From positions 47,319 to 111,318 of the forward strand of contig NZ_JACJOO010000058.1 in the NCBI RefSeq assembly GCF_014695575.1: a stretch of DNA of 64,000 nucleotides, written 5' to 3'. Positions 44,070 to 52,414 of the stretch are shown here, in pieces (the stretch's first letter is position 1; each line of letters starts with the position of its first letter). The notes under the pieces were generated by a model. It was given only the letters and a program-made list of their open reading frames with translations, was not told where the DNA came from and searched no databases. This DNA comes from Leptolyngbya sp. FACHB-8 (GTDB taxonomy: Bacteria > Cyanobacteriota > Cyanobacteriia > Elainellales > Elainellaceae). Made by a program: the position numbers and the translations under genes.

Positions 44070-44972
44070 ATGGCTGTTGTTTACCCTCGTAAGTTTCAAA
44101 GCTCCCTAGGTGCTATGAGTGCCCGCGACATTTTAGGGCAAGTCGTGCGCGATCGCGAAATTCACCACATCACGTTGAACCGCTATCGCTTCAGCGAACA
44201 GCGGAGTTGCAAAGATTTAACCGATTTAATTGAACAACTGAACGGCCAACCTGCTGCTCTTGTGCGTGACCTTTCCCGACACATTTCGGATGAAGCCCGC
44301 CATGCCATGTGGCTGACGGATCTACTGACAGACCTGGGAGCCGATGTCGGTACCCCACCCGGCTCGTCCTACATCGAAGAATTCGAGCGTTTGTTGGATC
44401 AGGAGCAGAATTCTCCTGACAATGTGGATGATTTTGTTATTAACTCTCTAGCCGCGATTAATGTCACTGAGAAGCGCGGGTGTGAGTATTTCTCGGCTCA
44501 CATCTATGCTCTGCAGCAGGCTCCTCAAACTGAGGAGAACGTTAAAATTCGTGAGACCATCGAGAAAATCCTGCCGGAGGAGGCCGGGCATGTGCGTTGG
44601 GGCAACCGTATGCTGGCCCAATGGGCTGACAAGAGCCCTGAGTACCGAGAGAAGGTGAACCAGGCCAAGCAAAAGTACGCGGCGATCGAGCAGGCGGCTT
44701 TTGAGTGTGGCATGGACATTACCCTGGGCGCGGAACTGCGCCGTGTTGGCAACCTGTTGGATATTGCCAACACGATGCCTCTGTGGCAACGGCCTCAATA
44801 TTTAGCAGAACGCTTACCCCACGCGTTCCTGGCTCCCGATTTGCAACGGACTCGGATTGCGATCGCTCAACGTGCCTGGAGCCGTGACCCTCAGGCCTTT
44901 GTCGAAAAGTTCATCCCCCTGTTCCTGGGTGGCCTGAACCGCAATACTCCAGCGGAAAAGGCGAAACTCTAG
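44070..44972 (+). CDS. Ferritin-like di-iron domain protein
   Basis: 300 residues, mostly helical. The ferritin-like ligand pattern appears as DEARHAMWLTDLL (about 73-85) and EEAGHVRWGNRML (about 166-178), each supplying Glu and His for a di-iron centre; Glu ligands also lie near ISDEARH and PSEE-type helices. It is not the aldehyde deformylating oxygenase, which has a different N terminus and is shorter. Similar proteins occur in many cyanobacteria without known substrate. HIP1 octamers are present. Terminators follow at 44982-45023 and 45061-45095. Confidence 0.82.
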   Translation: MAVVYPRKFQSSLGAMSARDILGQVVRDREIHHITLNRYRFSEQRSCKDLTDLIEQLNGQPAALVRDLSRHISDEARHAMWLTDLLTDLGADVGTPPGSSYIEEFERLLDQEQNSPDNVDDFVINSLAAINVTEKRGCEYFSAHIYALQQAPQTEENVKIRETIEKILPEEAGHVRWGNRMLAQWADKSPEYREKVNQAKQKYAAIEQAAFECGMDITLGAELRRVGNLLDIANTMPLWQRPQYLAERLPHAFLAPDLQRTRIAIAQRAWSRDPQAFVEKFIPLFLGGLNRNTPAEKAKL

Positions 44973-44981
44973 AGTCTGCTC

Positions 44982-45023
44982 TAAAAGTTGTTTGTATGTG
45001 ATAAGTGCACGAACAAACAACTC
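44982..45023 (+). terminator. Hairpin after the ferritin-like gene
   Basis: AGTTGTTTGT and ACAAACAACT arms (10 bp) surround a 20-nt loop. Confidence 0.6.
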
Positions 45024-45060
45024 CTTCAGCGCGCTTTAAAACGTGCCTGAATACCTACTC

Positions 45061-45095
45061 AAGGGGATGCCGTAGATATACGGCATCCCCTTCTC
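45061..45095 (+). terminator. Second hairpin after the ferritin-like gene
   Basis: AAGGGGATGCCGTA and TACGGCATCCCCTT arms are followed by CTCTT. Confidence 0.75.
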
Positions 45096-45115
45096 TTAAA
45101 CCTTGAAATAAAGTC

Positions 45116-45160
45116 AGAGCTCCATTTTGCGATTGCAATACGACAGCAAAATGGAGCTCT
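45116..45160. repeat. Hairpin AGAGCTCCATTTTGC
   Basis: The 15-nt arms are perfect with a 15-nt loop. Confidence 0.8.
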
Positions 45161-45175
45161 ATTTTTCATTAGTTC

Positions 45176-45250
45176 GGACAGTTTTTCTGAAACCCTTGAT
45201 TTTGCGTGCGCTTCGCGCACGCAAAATCAAGGGTTTCAGAAAAACTGTCC
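45176..45250. repeat. Perfect 36-bp hairpin with TTC loop
   Basis: 75 nt in all. Arms begin GGACAGTTTTTCTGAAACCC; the loop is 45212-45214. The tip contains GCTTCGC. It is the longest perfect non-family A palindrome in the window, and its CCCTTGATTTTGCGT segment recurs at 394-445. The rest of the gap 44973-45544 shows no gene. Confidence 0.93.
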
Positions 45251-45544
45251 AGAGTATTGTTTTTGATACCGTGAAACGTTGTTGTTATGGCGGATGGAAC
45301 GCGTTGGAGTAAACCTTTAACCCTTTTGGGGTGGCCTGACGACCATAAGAAAAGCCATTTGTCAGCTACACCGGATTCAAATCAAACAATTCCAGCTTAC
45401 CGACCATACGATTCATAAGGAGTATGTCTCAGGGCTTGCTTTTTCCAAAGGCAAAGAAAATCCTGAGAATCATGCCGACCTTAGCTGAAAGAGCTAGAGT
45501 TGGGAACAGGGCAATCGTTGTAAAGTCCAGTTGAGAGGGTTTTT

Positions 45545-46000
45545 ATGGACGCTGAATCGACCCAGGTTCTGGTTAGTGAAGAAATTATGTCGGTCAATCA
45601 CGTCGAGGTGATTGAAACGGTCATTGCTAGCCTTCAGGAAGACCAGAGCGCGATGGTCAGCCAAACCGAGCAGGGCCGCCTGTGGAAGTTCAAATACGGC
45701 AGCGTAGAAGTCTTTGTGCAACTGACTGGGCAATCCGAAGAAGATATGCTGGTCGTTTGGTCTCCTGTACTCAAGCTGCCTGCCAAAGACGAACCCGCCC
45801 TGAACCGGAAGCTGTTAGAACTGAACTGGTCAGAGACGTTTGAATCGCATTTTTGTATCGCTGATGATCAGGTCGTTGTGCTGGCTCAGCGCACTGTTGC
45901 CGAGTTGTCTCCGGCAGAAGTCTCGCGCAATATTACTGTGGTTGCTACGGTCGCAGACAATTACGACGAAGCACTGCAACAGGAATTTGGACAGGGTTAA
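45545..46000 (+). CDS. YbjN-like protein
   Basis: The 151-residue soluble protein with alternating helix/strand pattern resembles the YbjN (sensory transduction or type III chaperone-like) fold, annotated widely in cyanobacteria. Typical segments are VEVIETVIASLQED, MVVWSPVLKLPAKDEPALNRKLLELN and FCIADDQVVVLAQRTVAELSP. GAGAGGG precedes ATG 45545 at 7 nt. It stops 6 nt before the lipoate ligase-like gene and is almost certainly cotranscribed with it. It may act as a chaperone; the exact role is unknown. Confidence 0.8.
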   Translation: MDAESTQVLVSEEIMSVNHVEVIETVIASLQEDQSAMVSQTEQGRLWKFKYGSVEVFVQLTGQSEEDMLVVWSPVLKLPAKDEPALNRKLLELNWSETFESHFCIADDQVVVLAQRTVAELSPAEVSRNITVVATVADNYDEALQQEFGQG

Positions 46001-46006
46001 AGAACA

Positions 46007-46744
46007 TTGGCAACCTGGCGGCTCATTCCCTTTCTTACAGCATCTGGAGCTGTACAAATGGCTCTGGATACTTGGCTACTAGAACGCCATGCTGCCGGGG
46101 CAATACCACCTACCCTGCGATTCTATGCCTGGGATCCGATCGCCCTTTCCCTGGGCTACCATCAACGCCAGATTCCACAACACTGGAATCATCTGAAATG
46201 GGAGGGGCGATCGCTTCCCCTCATCCTCCGCCCCAGCGGAGGCCGTGCGGTGTTGCATCAGGGTGACCTGACCTATGCCATTGTTGGCTCTGGTTTTAAG
46301 GGCGGTCGCATCGAGGTTTATCAGTACCTCTGTGAGTTTTTGGTACAGGGATGGCGATCGCTTGCCGTCCCCCTCCATTATGGTGAAGCAGGACGGGGCT
46401 ACATCCATAACCCTGACTGCTTCGAAACCGCGACAGGAGCGGATCTGATCATGGCTGATGGAACGAAGCTCATCGGCAGTGCGCAACTGCGGCGAAATGG
46501 AGCGGTGTTACAGCACGGTTCTATGCGTCTCTGTCCTGATCCCGATCTGTTTCAGCAGGTGTTTGGCACAGCCATTCAGGTTCCTGATCTACCCCTGGTA
46601 GCGGATTTAGAGGAGAGGCGGGCGACCGCCATCACGACTCTCACCCAAGCTGCCGAAGAATGGTTTGGAGTGACGTTGCGGGAAGAACCCCTTTCGGAAG
46701 ACGAATGGGTTATGGTTCAGGCCAGACTTAAATCCAAATCATAA
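46007..46744 (+). CDS. Lipoate-protein ligase / octanoyltransferase-like protein
   Basis: The 245-residue biotin/lipoyl ligase family enzyme is expected to attach lipoate or octanoate to carrier proteins. The conserved blocks are RFYAWDPIALSLGYHQ, RPSGGRAVLHQGDLTYAIVG (substrate and phosphate binding) and MADGTKLIGSAQLRRNGAVLQHGSM (ligase Lys). This is an LplA/LipM-like subfamily; ligation versus transfer cannot be decided. It starts at TTG 46007, directly after the YbjN-like gene; no better start is present. A terminator follows. Confidence 0.87.
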   Translation: MATWRLIPFLTASGAVQMALDTWLLERHAAGAIPPTLRFYAWDPIALSLGYHQRQIPQHWNHLKWEGRSLPLILRPSGGRAVLHQGDLTYAIVGSGFKGGRIEVYQYLCEFLVQGWRSLAVPLHYGEAGRGYIHNPDCFETATGADLIMADGTKLIGSAQLRRNGAVLQHGSMRLCPDPDLFQQVFGTAIQVPDLPLVADLEERRATAITTLTQAAEEWFGVTLREEPLSEDEWVMVQARLKSKS

Positions 46745-46776
46745 CGGGGACGGTATTACCGTCCCCGTTATGGCTT
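46742..46776. terminator. Terminator between the lipoate ligase-like gene and aspS
   Basis: ATAACGGGGACGGTA and TACCGTCCCCGTTAT arms are perfect around a short loop. It can end both convergent genes. Confidence 0.85.
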
Positions 46777-46799
46777 TCAAATCGTTTAGACCGTCTCCA

Positions 46800-48602
46800 T
46801 TACACCTTTTCTTTGTCCTTTGGCTCAGCGGTGGAAGCGATCTGGAGTTCTTTGAGTTGCTTCGCGTCCACTTCGTTGGGGGCATTGGTGAGGAGACAGC
46901 GAGCCTGTTGGGTTTTAGGGAAGGCGATCGCATCGCGAATCGATTCTTCACCGGCCAGTAGCATCACCCAGCGATCCAAACCATAGGCGATACCTCCATG
47001 AGGCGGGGTGCCATACTCAAATGCCTCCAACAGGAAGCCAAACTTGTTGTGGGCTTCCTCCTCAGAAATACCAATCAGGTCAAACACCTGAGATTGCAGG
47101 TCTGGTTGGTAGATCCGCATACTGCCGCCTGCCGCTTCGAAACCGTTGTAAACGAGGTCATGGGAGAGCGTGCGTGCGGTCTTTAAGTCAGCCACGTCGT
47201 CGGGGTGGGGGGCCGTGAAGGGGTGGTGCAGCGGATCGAGGCGCTTCTCGTCCTCATTCCACTCGAACATGGGGAAGTCGACGACCCACAGCAGATTAAT
47301 CTTGTCGGGATCAATCAAATCCATTTCCCGAGCAATCACCTGACGCAGGCGATCGAGGGTTTTGTTGACGGTTGCGGTATCGCCCGCCCCAAACAGTAAC
47401 AGGTGCCCCGCTTCGGCTCCTGTACGGCTAAGGATTTCCTGCTTCTGCTCCTCGCTCAGGTTGTCCTTAATCGCGCCGATGGTATCAATTTCGCCACCTT
47501 CTCGCACCCGAATGTAAGCGAGACCTTTGGCTCCAGCTTCGGCCGCTTCCTTAAACAGATCACCACCCGGCTTAATCCGCACATTAGAGATTTTGTCGTT
47601 GCCACCGGGGATCGGTAGGATTTTGACAATTCCACCTTTTTTCACGGCATCCGCAAAGACTTTGAAGCCGGAATCCTTCATCAAATCCGATACATCGGTC
47701 AATTCCAGACGGTAACGGGTATCGGGCTTGTCGCTGCCATAGCGATCCATCGCATCAGCATAGGTCAGGCGGGGAAAGGGCCGGGGAATGTCGATGCCTT
47801 TGAGGGTTTTGAAGATGTGGCAGACCAGGCGTTCATTCAGATCTAGCAATTCGTCCTGGGACATGAAACTCATTTCCAGATCGAGCTGGGTAAACTCGGG
47901 CTGGCGATCGGCTCGCAGGTCTTCGTCTCGAAAGCACCGGGCAACCTGGTAGTAGCGATCGCATCCCGCTACCATCAAAATCTGCTTAAACAACTGCGGC
48001 GACTGGGGCAGCGCAAAGAATTCACCCGGATTGACCCGGCTGGGCACCAGATAATCCCGCGCCCCTTCAGGAGTGGAGCGAGTCAGTACCGGGGTTTCCA
48101 CTTCGAGGAAATCTTCTTGATCCTCCAGGAAGCGACGGATGGCTTTGATCAGGTCGTGGCGCAGACGCAGATTACGGGCCATGCGCTCACGGCGAATGTC
48201 GAGGTAACGGTATCTCAGGCGCAGGTCTTCCCGCACGGTTTCGTTGTCAGCGGAGGATACCTGGAAGGGGAGTTGCTTCCGTACCGCATTCAGCAGTTCA
48301 ATTTGCTCGGCATAGACCTCGATTTCCCCCGTCGGTAGCTTGGGGTTGAGAGACTCATCAGGGCGACGACTGACGCGACCTGTAATCCGCACGACGTATT
48401 CGTTACGCAGCTTGTCGGCTGCTTCGTAGGAGAGGGGCGTACGCTCAGGGTCGCTGACGATTTGGGCGATGCCGGTGCGATCGCGCACATCCAAAAACAC
48501 GACCCCGCCATGATCTCGGCGACGATCGACCCAACCGCACAGCGAGACTGTTTCACCGATATGTTCTGCCCGTAGTTGGCCGCAGTAGTGGGTTCGCATC
48601 AT
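46800..48602 (-). CDS. aspS: Aspartyl-tRNA synthetase
   Basis: Charges tRNA-Asp. The 600-residue bacterial-type enzyme has an anticodon-binding OB fold (about 1-105; [20 protein letters not shown]), the class II core with motif 1 to 3 ([46 protein letters not shown]) and the bacterial GAD insertion (about 290-420). Full length, so a complete gene. The start [16 protein letters not shown] could use either Met. Upstream sequence is crowded by family C and G repeats. Confidence 0.98.
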   Translation of the reverse strand: MMRTHYCGQLRAEHIGETVSLCGWVDRRRDHGGVVFLDVRDRTGIAQIVSDPERTPLSYEAADKLRNEYVVRITGRVSRRPDESLNPKLPTGEIEVYAEQIELLNAVRKQLPFQVSSADNETVREDLRLRYRYLDIRRERMARNLRLRHDLIKAIRRFLEDQEDFLEVETPVLTRSTPEGARDYLVPSRVNPGEFFALPQSPQLFKQILMVAGCDRYYQVARCFRDEDLRADRQPEFTQLDLEMSFMSQDELLDLNERLVCHIFKTLKGIDIPRPFPRLTYADAMDRYGSDKPDTRYRLELTDVSDLMKDSGFKVFADAVKKGGIVKILPIPGGNDKISNVRIKPGGDLFKEAAEAGAKGLAYIRVREGGEIDTIGAIKDNLSEEQKQEILSRTGAEAGHLLLFGAGDTATVNKTLDRLRQVIAREMDLIDPDKINLLWVVDFPMFEWNEDEKRLDPLHHPFTAPHPDDVADLKTARTLSHDLVYNGFEAAGGSMRIYQPDLQSQVFDLIGISEEEAHNKFGFLLEAFEYGTPPHGGIAYGLDRWVMLLAGEESIRDAIAFPKTQQARCLLTNAPNEVDAKQLKELQIASTAEPKDKEKV

Positions 48603-48750
48603 GAGAGAAATGGCAGGAAAAGAATAGAGTCAACACTGAAAACCTTTCCATTATCCAGGATCCTTACCCCTTCTGAACTGACTTGAGGGGGAGAAGCTGG
48701 TGAGGGTTTCCAAACAATCCATTAAACCATTCCAGGCTAACCCATAGTTA

Positions 48751-48872
48751 ACTTGAGTTCGGGTTAAGGGCTTTTTCGAGGGGCGCGCCCGGCGCGCCCC
48801 TCGAAAAAGCCCATTTTGTCGTGCGCTCTGCGCACGACAAAATGGGCTCTTGGGCTTATCCCGAGTTGAGGT
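48751..48872. mobile_element. Family C twin-hairpin element, copy 3 (122 bp)
   Basis: Ends are ACTTGAGTTCGGG and CCCGAGTTGAGGT. It is flanked by TAGTTA on both sides (48745-48750 and 48873-48878). The second hairpin ATTTTGTCGTGCGC differs from the other copies (GGC) and the opposite arm carries the matching GAC. The first hairpin is GGGGCGCGCC/GGCGCGCCCC. Confidence 0.9.
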
Positions 48873-48925
48873 TAGTTACTTTACGCATGTGCAACTTTGA
48901 GCCAGCCGCTAGAGTTCTGGATTTT

Positions 48926-48990
48926 GGGTGGAGCAAGGGGGCACAAAATATCCCTTCGCTCCACTCAAAGTTCAGGGTTCTGGGTTTCGA
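48926..48990. repeat. Family G repeat fragment
   Basis: GGGTGGAGC.. / ..CGCTCCACTC arms with TTCTGGGTTTCGATGCAAGAT outside. Part of the 48603-49076 gap, which has no gene. Confidence 0.55.
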
Positions 48991-49027
48991 TGCAAGATAT
49001 GCGTCAAGTCGGAGTCAATCTTTCTTT

Positions 49028-49070
49028 GTTTGGGATGTGAGTTTTTCGTCGAGAAACTCACATCCCAAAC
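49028..49070. terminator. Terminator of the TPR gene
   Basis: GTTTGGGATGTGAGTTT and AAACTCACATCCCAAAC arms (17 bp) surround a short loop. On the minus strand it stands shortly after the TPR gene stop. Confidence 0.75.
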
Positions 49071-49076
49071 GGGTTT

Positions 49077-49466
49077 TTATATCGTGACAAATAGCTTACG
49101 TTTTAACCATATATCTTCCTGGGCATGGAGATACATAGGGTTGGGGTGGAGGGCGATCGCCCGCTCATAAGACTCCAATGCATTCCCATAGGCCCCCATT
49201 TCCGCGAACATTAATCCCCGGTTGAACCATGCCTGGTGGTAATCCGGTTGGAGGGTGACGGCCCGTTCGTAAGCGACTAGTGCTTCTGCATAGCGTTTCA
49301 GGCCGCTGAGGGCATTGCCTCGATTGTTCCAGGCTTTGCAGTAGTGTGGGTTGAGCTGGAGAGCCTGGTCGAAGTGGGCGATCGCCTCCTGATACTCTTC
49401 CTTTTCACACAAGGCACAGCCCTGCAAATCCCAATATTCAGGGCTGTCGGATCCATTCAGAGCCAT
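49077..49466 (-). CDS. TPR-repeat protein
   Basis: The 129-residue protein is made of about three and a half tetratricopeptide repeats: AIAHFDQALQLNPHYCKAWNNRGNALSGLKRYAEAL, then further YxxA-W-NRG units. Such proteins scaffold partners. No signal peptide. The first 10 residues and the end (WLKRKLFVTI) are outside the repeats. Partner unknown. Confidence 0.85.
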   Translation of the reverse strand: MALNGSDSPEYWDLQGCALCEKEEYQEAIAHFDQALQLNPHYCKAWNNRGNALSGLKRYAEALVAYERAVTLQPDYHQAWFNRGLMFAEMGAYGNALESYERAIALHPNPMYLHAQEDIWLKRKLFVTI

Positions 49467-49781
49467 GGCTTCGTTCTCCCAGTGATTACTCCTTTATTGT
49501 TGAAATAAATGAAAGAACCCGTAGGGCGGATTTCTAGATGGCTAAGGTGGGGAATCTACTCCTTGTGTGAGTCATTTTCAGTAATGAAGAGCTCATTTCT
49601 AAACATTTAGGGCATACACAAAGAGGTTTGTTCAAGGATCTTGTGAATTGTCATGGAAGTGTCATAGCACTAGCATTTGACTGACAATTCTCTCTGCGAT
49701 TCTAAAACTACAGGACTTCAGGTAAGACGCTACAGCCAACCCGTAAGCCCTGCACAGAACTACCACAGCGAGCTTGGAAAT

Positions 49782-50711
49782 ATGAAGCCTCAAAACATCT
49801 GGAGGGCTTTCGGGGGATCGGCGATCGTTATGCTCGGTACGGGTGCCTGGTATGTTTTTATGGCGGGGGCTCCTCAGTTGGATCCGCCCCTGGTGCAATC
49901 AGCTCAACAGATGCAGCAAGAGGGGTTATCGTTTCACCTGGAAAGTTTTATGAGCCAGGCAATGAAGGCTACACGTACCTATGGCGTTATTCTGCCACCT
50001 GGTTATAGCCAAAACTCAACGCAGCACTATCCTGTCATCTTTCTTTTGCACGGTGGCCATGATGATGCCCGTGCCTACATTGATAAGTATGGAATGGCTC
50101 AGGTTTTGGCTGACCTGTATCAATCCCACAAGTTAGAACCCTCCATCATTATTACCCCTGATGGCAATGATCAACGAGGCTCTAGCCCCCTATGGGATCC
50201 TCAATACTTCGACGGCCCTAATGGTCGAGTTGCAACGTTAATTGGATCAGAATTGGTGCAAGTTGTAAAAGAACGTTATCGTACTTCAGAAAGCCCTAAA
50301 TTCTGGGCCATGGGAGGGATTTCTTCGGGAGGTTGGGGTGCTTTCAATATTGGGTTGCGATACCTCAACCACTTTAATATCTTGTTTAGCCATAGTGGTT
50401 ACTTTACAGATAGTAGTGGAGCCACAAATAGCCCTAATCAGTTCATCCAAACACTACCTCTGGCGCAATTAAAACAATTGCGGGGTGTCTATCTAGATGC
50501 AGGGGAGAATGATACTGATTTCTTAACTTCTACTCAGCAGTTCCACGAGACTTTGAACCGCCTTGGTGTAACCAATAAATTCTATGCGTTTCCGGGTGGT
50601 CATGGCCTTTCTGGTCCTAATATTGGATGGAACTATTTCCATAAGCATTTGTACGATTCCCTAACCTATATCGGAGCAGAATTTCAGCGTGCATCTTCAC
50701 CTGTTAGTTAA
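49782..50711 (+). CDS. Alpha/beta-hydrolase esterase, first gene of an aminoacyl-lipid operon
   Basis: 309 residues from ATG 49782 (MKPQNIWRAF). A short membrane anchor or signal (about 12-28) leads to an esterase domain. The triad candidates are Ser181 in GISSG, Asp in LDAGENDTDF (about 260) and His in PGGHG (about 287); the oxyanion HGG is LLHGGHDD (about 89-96). Related to EstA/feruloyl-esterase-type esterases. It lies 12 nt before the LPG-synthase-like gene, and an aaPG hydrolase paired with aaPG synthase is known in other bacteria, so the substrate may be an aminoacyl lipid. That is inference. The upstream frame to 49677 lacks support. Confidence 0.87.
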   Translation: MKPQNIWRAFGGSAIVMLGTGAWYVFMAGAPQLDPPLVQSAQQMQQEGLSFHLESFMSQAMKATRTYGVILPPGYSQNSTQHYPVIFLLHGGHDDARAYIDKYGMAQVLADLYQSHKLEPSIIITPDGNDQRGSSPLWDPQYFDGPNGRVATLIGSELVQVVKERYRTSESPKFWAMGGISSGGWGAFNIGLRYLNHFNILFSHSGYFTDSSGATNSPNQFIQTLPLAQLKQLRGVYLDAGENDTDFLTSTQQFHETLNRLGVTNKFYAFPGGHGLSGPNIGWNYFHKHLYDSLTYIGAEFQRASSPVS

Positions 50712-50723
50712 CGGAAATTGCTG

Positions 50724-52391
50724 ATGCTAAATTCTCGTACACGCATTGCCCTATGGATGGTGGCCTTCCTGACCGGATTTGTGGGGCTTGTCAATCTTCT
50801 TTCCGCTGTTACGCCGAGCCTTCCCAATCGTATTGCCTGGTTACGCGAAATTTTCCCCTTCGAAGTGCGTACGGGAGGACACTTATTCGCTGCCATAGCG
50901 GGTTTTTTCCTATTAGCATTGGCCACTAATTTGTTACGCCGTAAGCAAGTTGCCTGGCTGTTAACAGTCATTCTTCTAGTAATTTCCATCATCAGCCATC
51001 TGGTGAAGGGCTGGGACTATGAAGAGGCACTTTTATCGGCCGGGTTGCTAGTGGTTTTAATAACTATGCGACCGGTATTTACGGCTCAGTCCGATCGCCC
51101 CTCCATTGCTCAAGGAGCGCGAGTTTTATTAGGAGCATTACTCTTTACTCTGGCCTACGGTACAGCCGGATTCTATTTTCTGGATCGCCACTACTCGATT
51201 GAGTTTGATTTGCTTCCAGCTCTTCGTCAAACGATAGTTCTGTTCTTCACCGATGATAATGCTGGGTTACGCCCAACAACTCGTTTTGGAAAATACTTTG
51301 TTGACTCCATTTATATTATTAGCATCGTTACCTTTGGCTATGCGTTAACTCTATTACTACGACCCGTTCTGTTGCGTGGTGCAGCGAGTACAAAGGAGCA
51401 TAAACATGCCCAAGCGATTGTGGAAGCCTATGGGCGATCGTCTCTAGCACGGCTCACATTATTGGATGACAAAAGCTATTACTTTAGCCCATCAGGAAAG
51501 ACAGTGGTTGCTTATGTGGCAAAGGGGCGAGGGGCGATCGCCCTGGGTGATCCCATTGGCCCTGCATCAGAACGTCGAGAAGCTATCTTAAGTTTTCAAA
51601 AATTCTGTGCCCAAAATGATTGGTATCCTGCGTTTTATCAAACCCTTCCCGATGACTTGGAATTGTACTATAGTCTGGGATTTCGAGTGCTACAAATTGG
51701 AGAAGAGGCCATCGTTGATCTCAACACATTTACCTTAAGTGGAAAAGCGGCTCAAAACCTACGCACGGCTCGTAATAAGTTAACGAAGGCAGGGCATACG
51801 GTTGAATTTCATCAACCCCGAATTGGCTCAGCATTGCTCCACGAATTGAAGACAGTGAGTGATGAATGGCTGCGATTAGTGAACGGATCTGAAAAGCGAT
51901 TTTCCCTCGGATGGTTTGATGACCAATACTTACAAGACTGCGAAATTGCTTTAGTGCGAACCCCTGACGGACACATTAGTGCCTTTGCCAATGTCATCAC
52001 CGAATATCAACACAATGACATCACGATTGACTTAATGCGGCGGCGAATTGAGATTGAACATGGCACGATGGACTTCCTCTTTACGAGCATGTTTCAGCAT
52101 TATAAAGAGCGAGGATATGACGGCTTTAACTTAGGCTTATCTGCTCTTTCGGGAGTCGGTCAAACGGAGGAAGCGGCTCGTTTAGAAAAAGCTGTGCATT
52201 ACCTTTATCAACACCTCAATCAGTTTTACAACTTTCAAGGTCTTCATAGCTATAAAGAAAAGTTTTCTCCCCGGTGGGAACCGCGCTATCTGGTCTATCC
52301 CAGCCTGGTTGCTCTGCCCGACATACTAGTCGGTCTAGTGCGGGCAGACTCGGGCGATCGCCTTCTCGACTACTTTAAACCCGGCAGTTAA
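50724..52391 (+). CDS. Phosphatidylglycerol aminoacyltransferase-like protein (MprF C-terminal type)
   Basis: 555 residues. About five membrane segments in the first 215 residues are followed by a large cytoplasmic domain of the DUF2156 / LPG-synthase C-terminal family (about 225-545; DKSYYFSPSGKTVVAYVAKGRGAIALGDP, FYQTLPDDLELYYSLGF, NLRTARNKLTK, DLMRRRIEIEHGTMDFLF, YKEKFSPRWEPRYLVYPS). MprF transfers Lys or Ala from aminoacyl-tRNA to phosphatidylglycerol. It has its own membrane anchor, while the flippase-type helices are encoded separately by the next gene. Amino acid specificity cannot be read. Confidence 0.88.
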   Translation: MLNSRTRIALWMVAFLTGFVGLVNLLSAVTPSLPNRIAWLREIFPFEVRTGGHLFAAIAGFFLLALATNLLRRKQVAWLLTVILLVISIISHLVKGWDYEEALLSAGLLVVLITMRPVFTAQSDRPSIAQGARVLLGALLFTLAYGTAGFYFLDRHYSIEFDLLPALRQTIVLFFTDDNAGLRPTTRFGKYFVDSIYIISIVTFGYALTLLLRPVLLRGAASTKEHKHAQAIVEAYGRSSLARLTLLDDKSYYFSPSGKTVVAYVAKGRGAIALGDPIGPASERREAILSFQKFCAQNDWYPAFYQTLPDDLELYYSLGFRVLQIGEEAIVDLNTFTLSGKAAQNLRTARNKLTKAGHTVEFHQPRIGSALLHELKTVSDEWLRLVNGSEKRFSLGWFDDQYLQDCEIALVRTPDGHISAFANVITEYQHNDITIDLMRRRIEIEHGTMDFLFTSMFQHYKERGYDGFNLGLSALSGVGQTEEAARLEKAVHYLYQHLNQFYNFQGLHSYKEKFSPRWEPRYLVYPSLVALPDILVGLVRADSGDRLLDYFKPGS

Positions 52392-52414
52392 TCCTTTATT
52401 TCAGGCCGCTTCCT

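Noticed and set aside
44070..44972. Aldehyde deformylating oxygenase
   Set aside because: The sequence lacks the ADO N-terminal pattern and is longer; it is only a ferritin-like protein.
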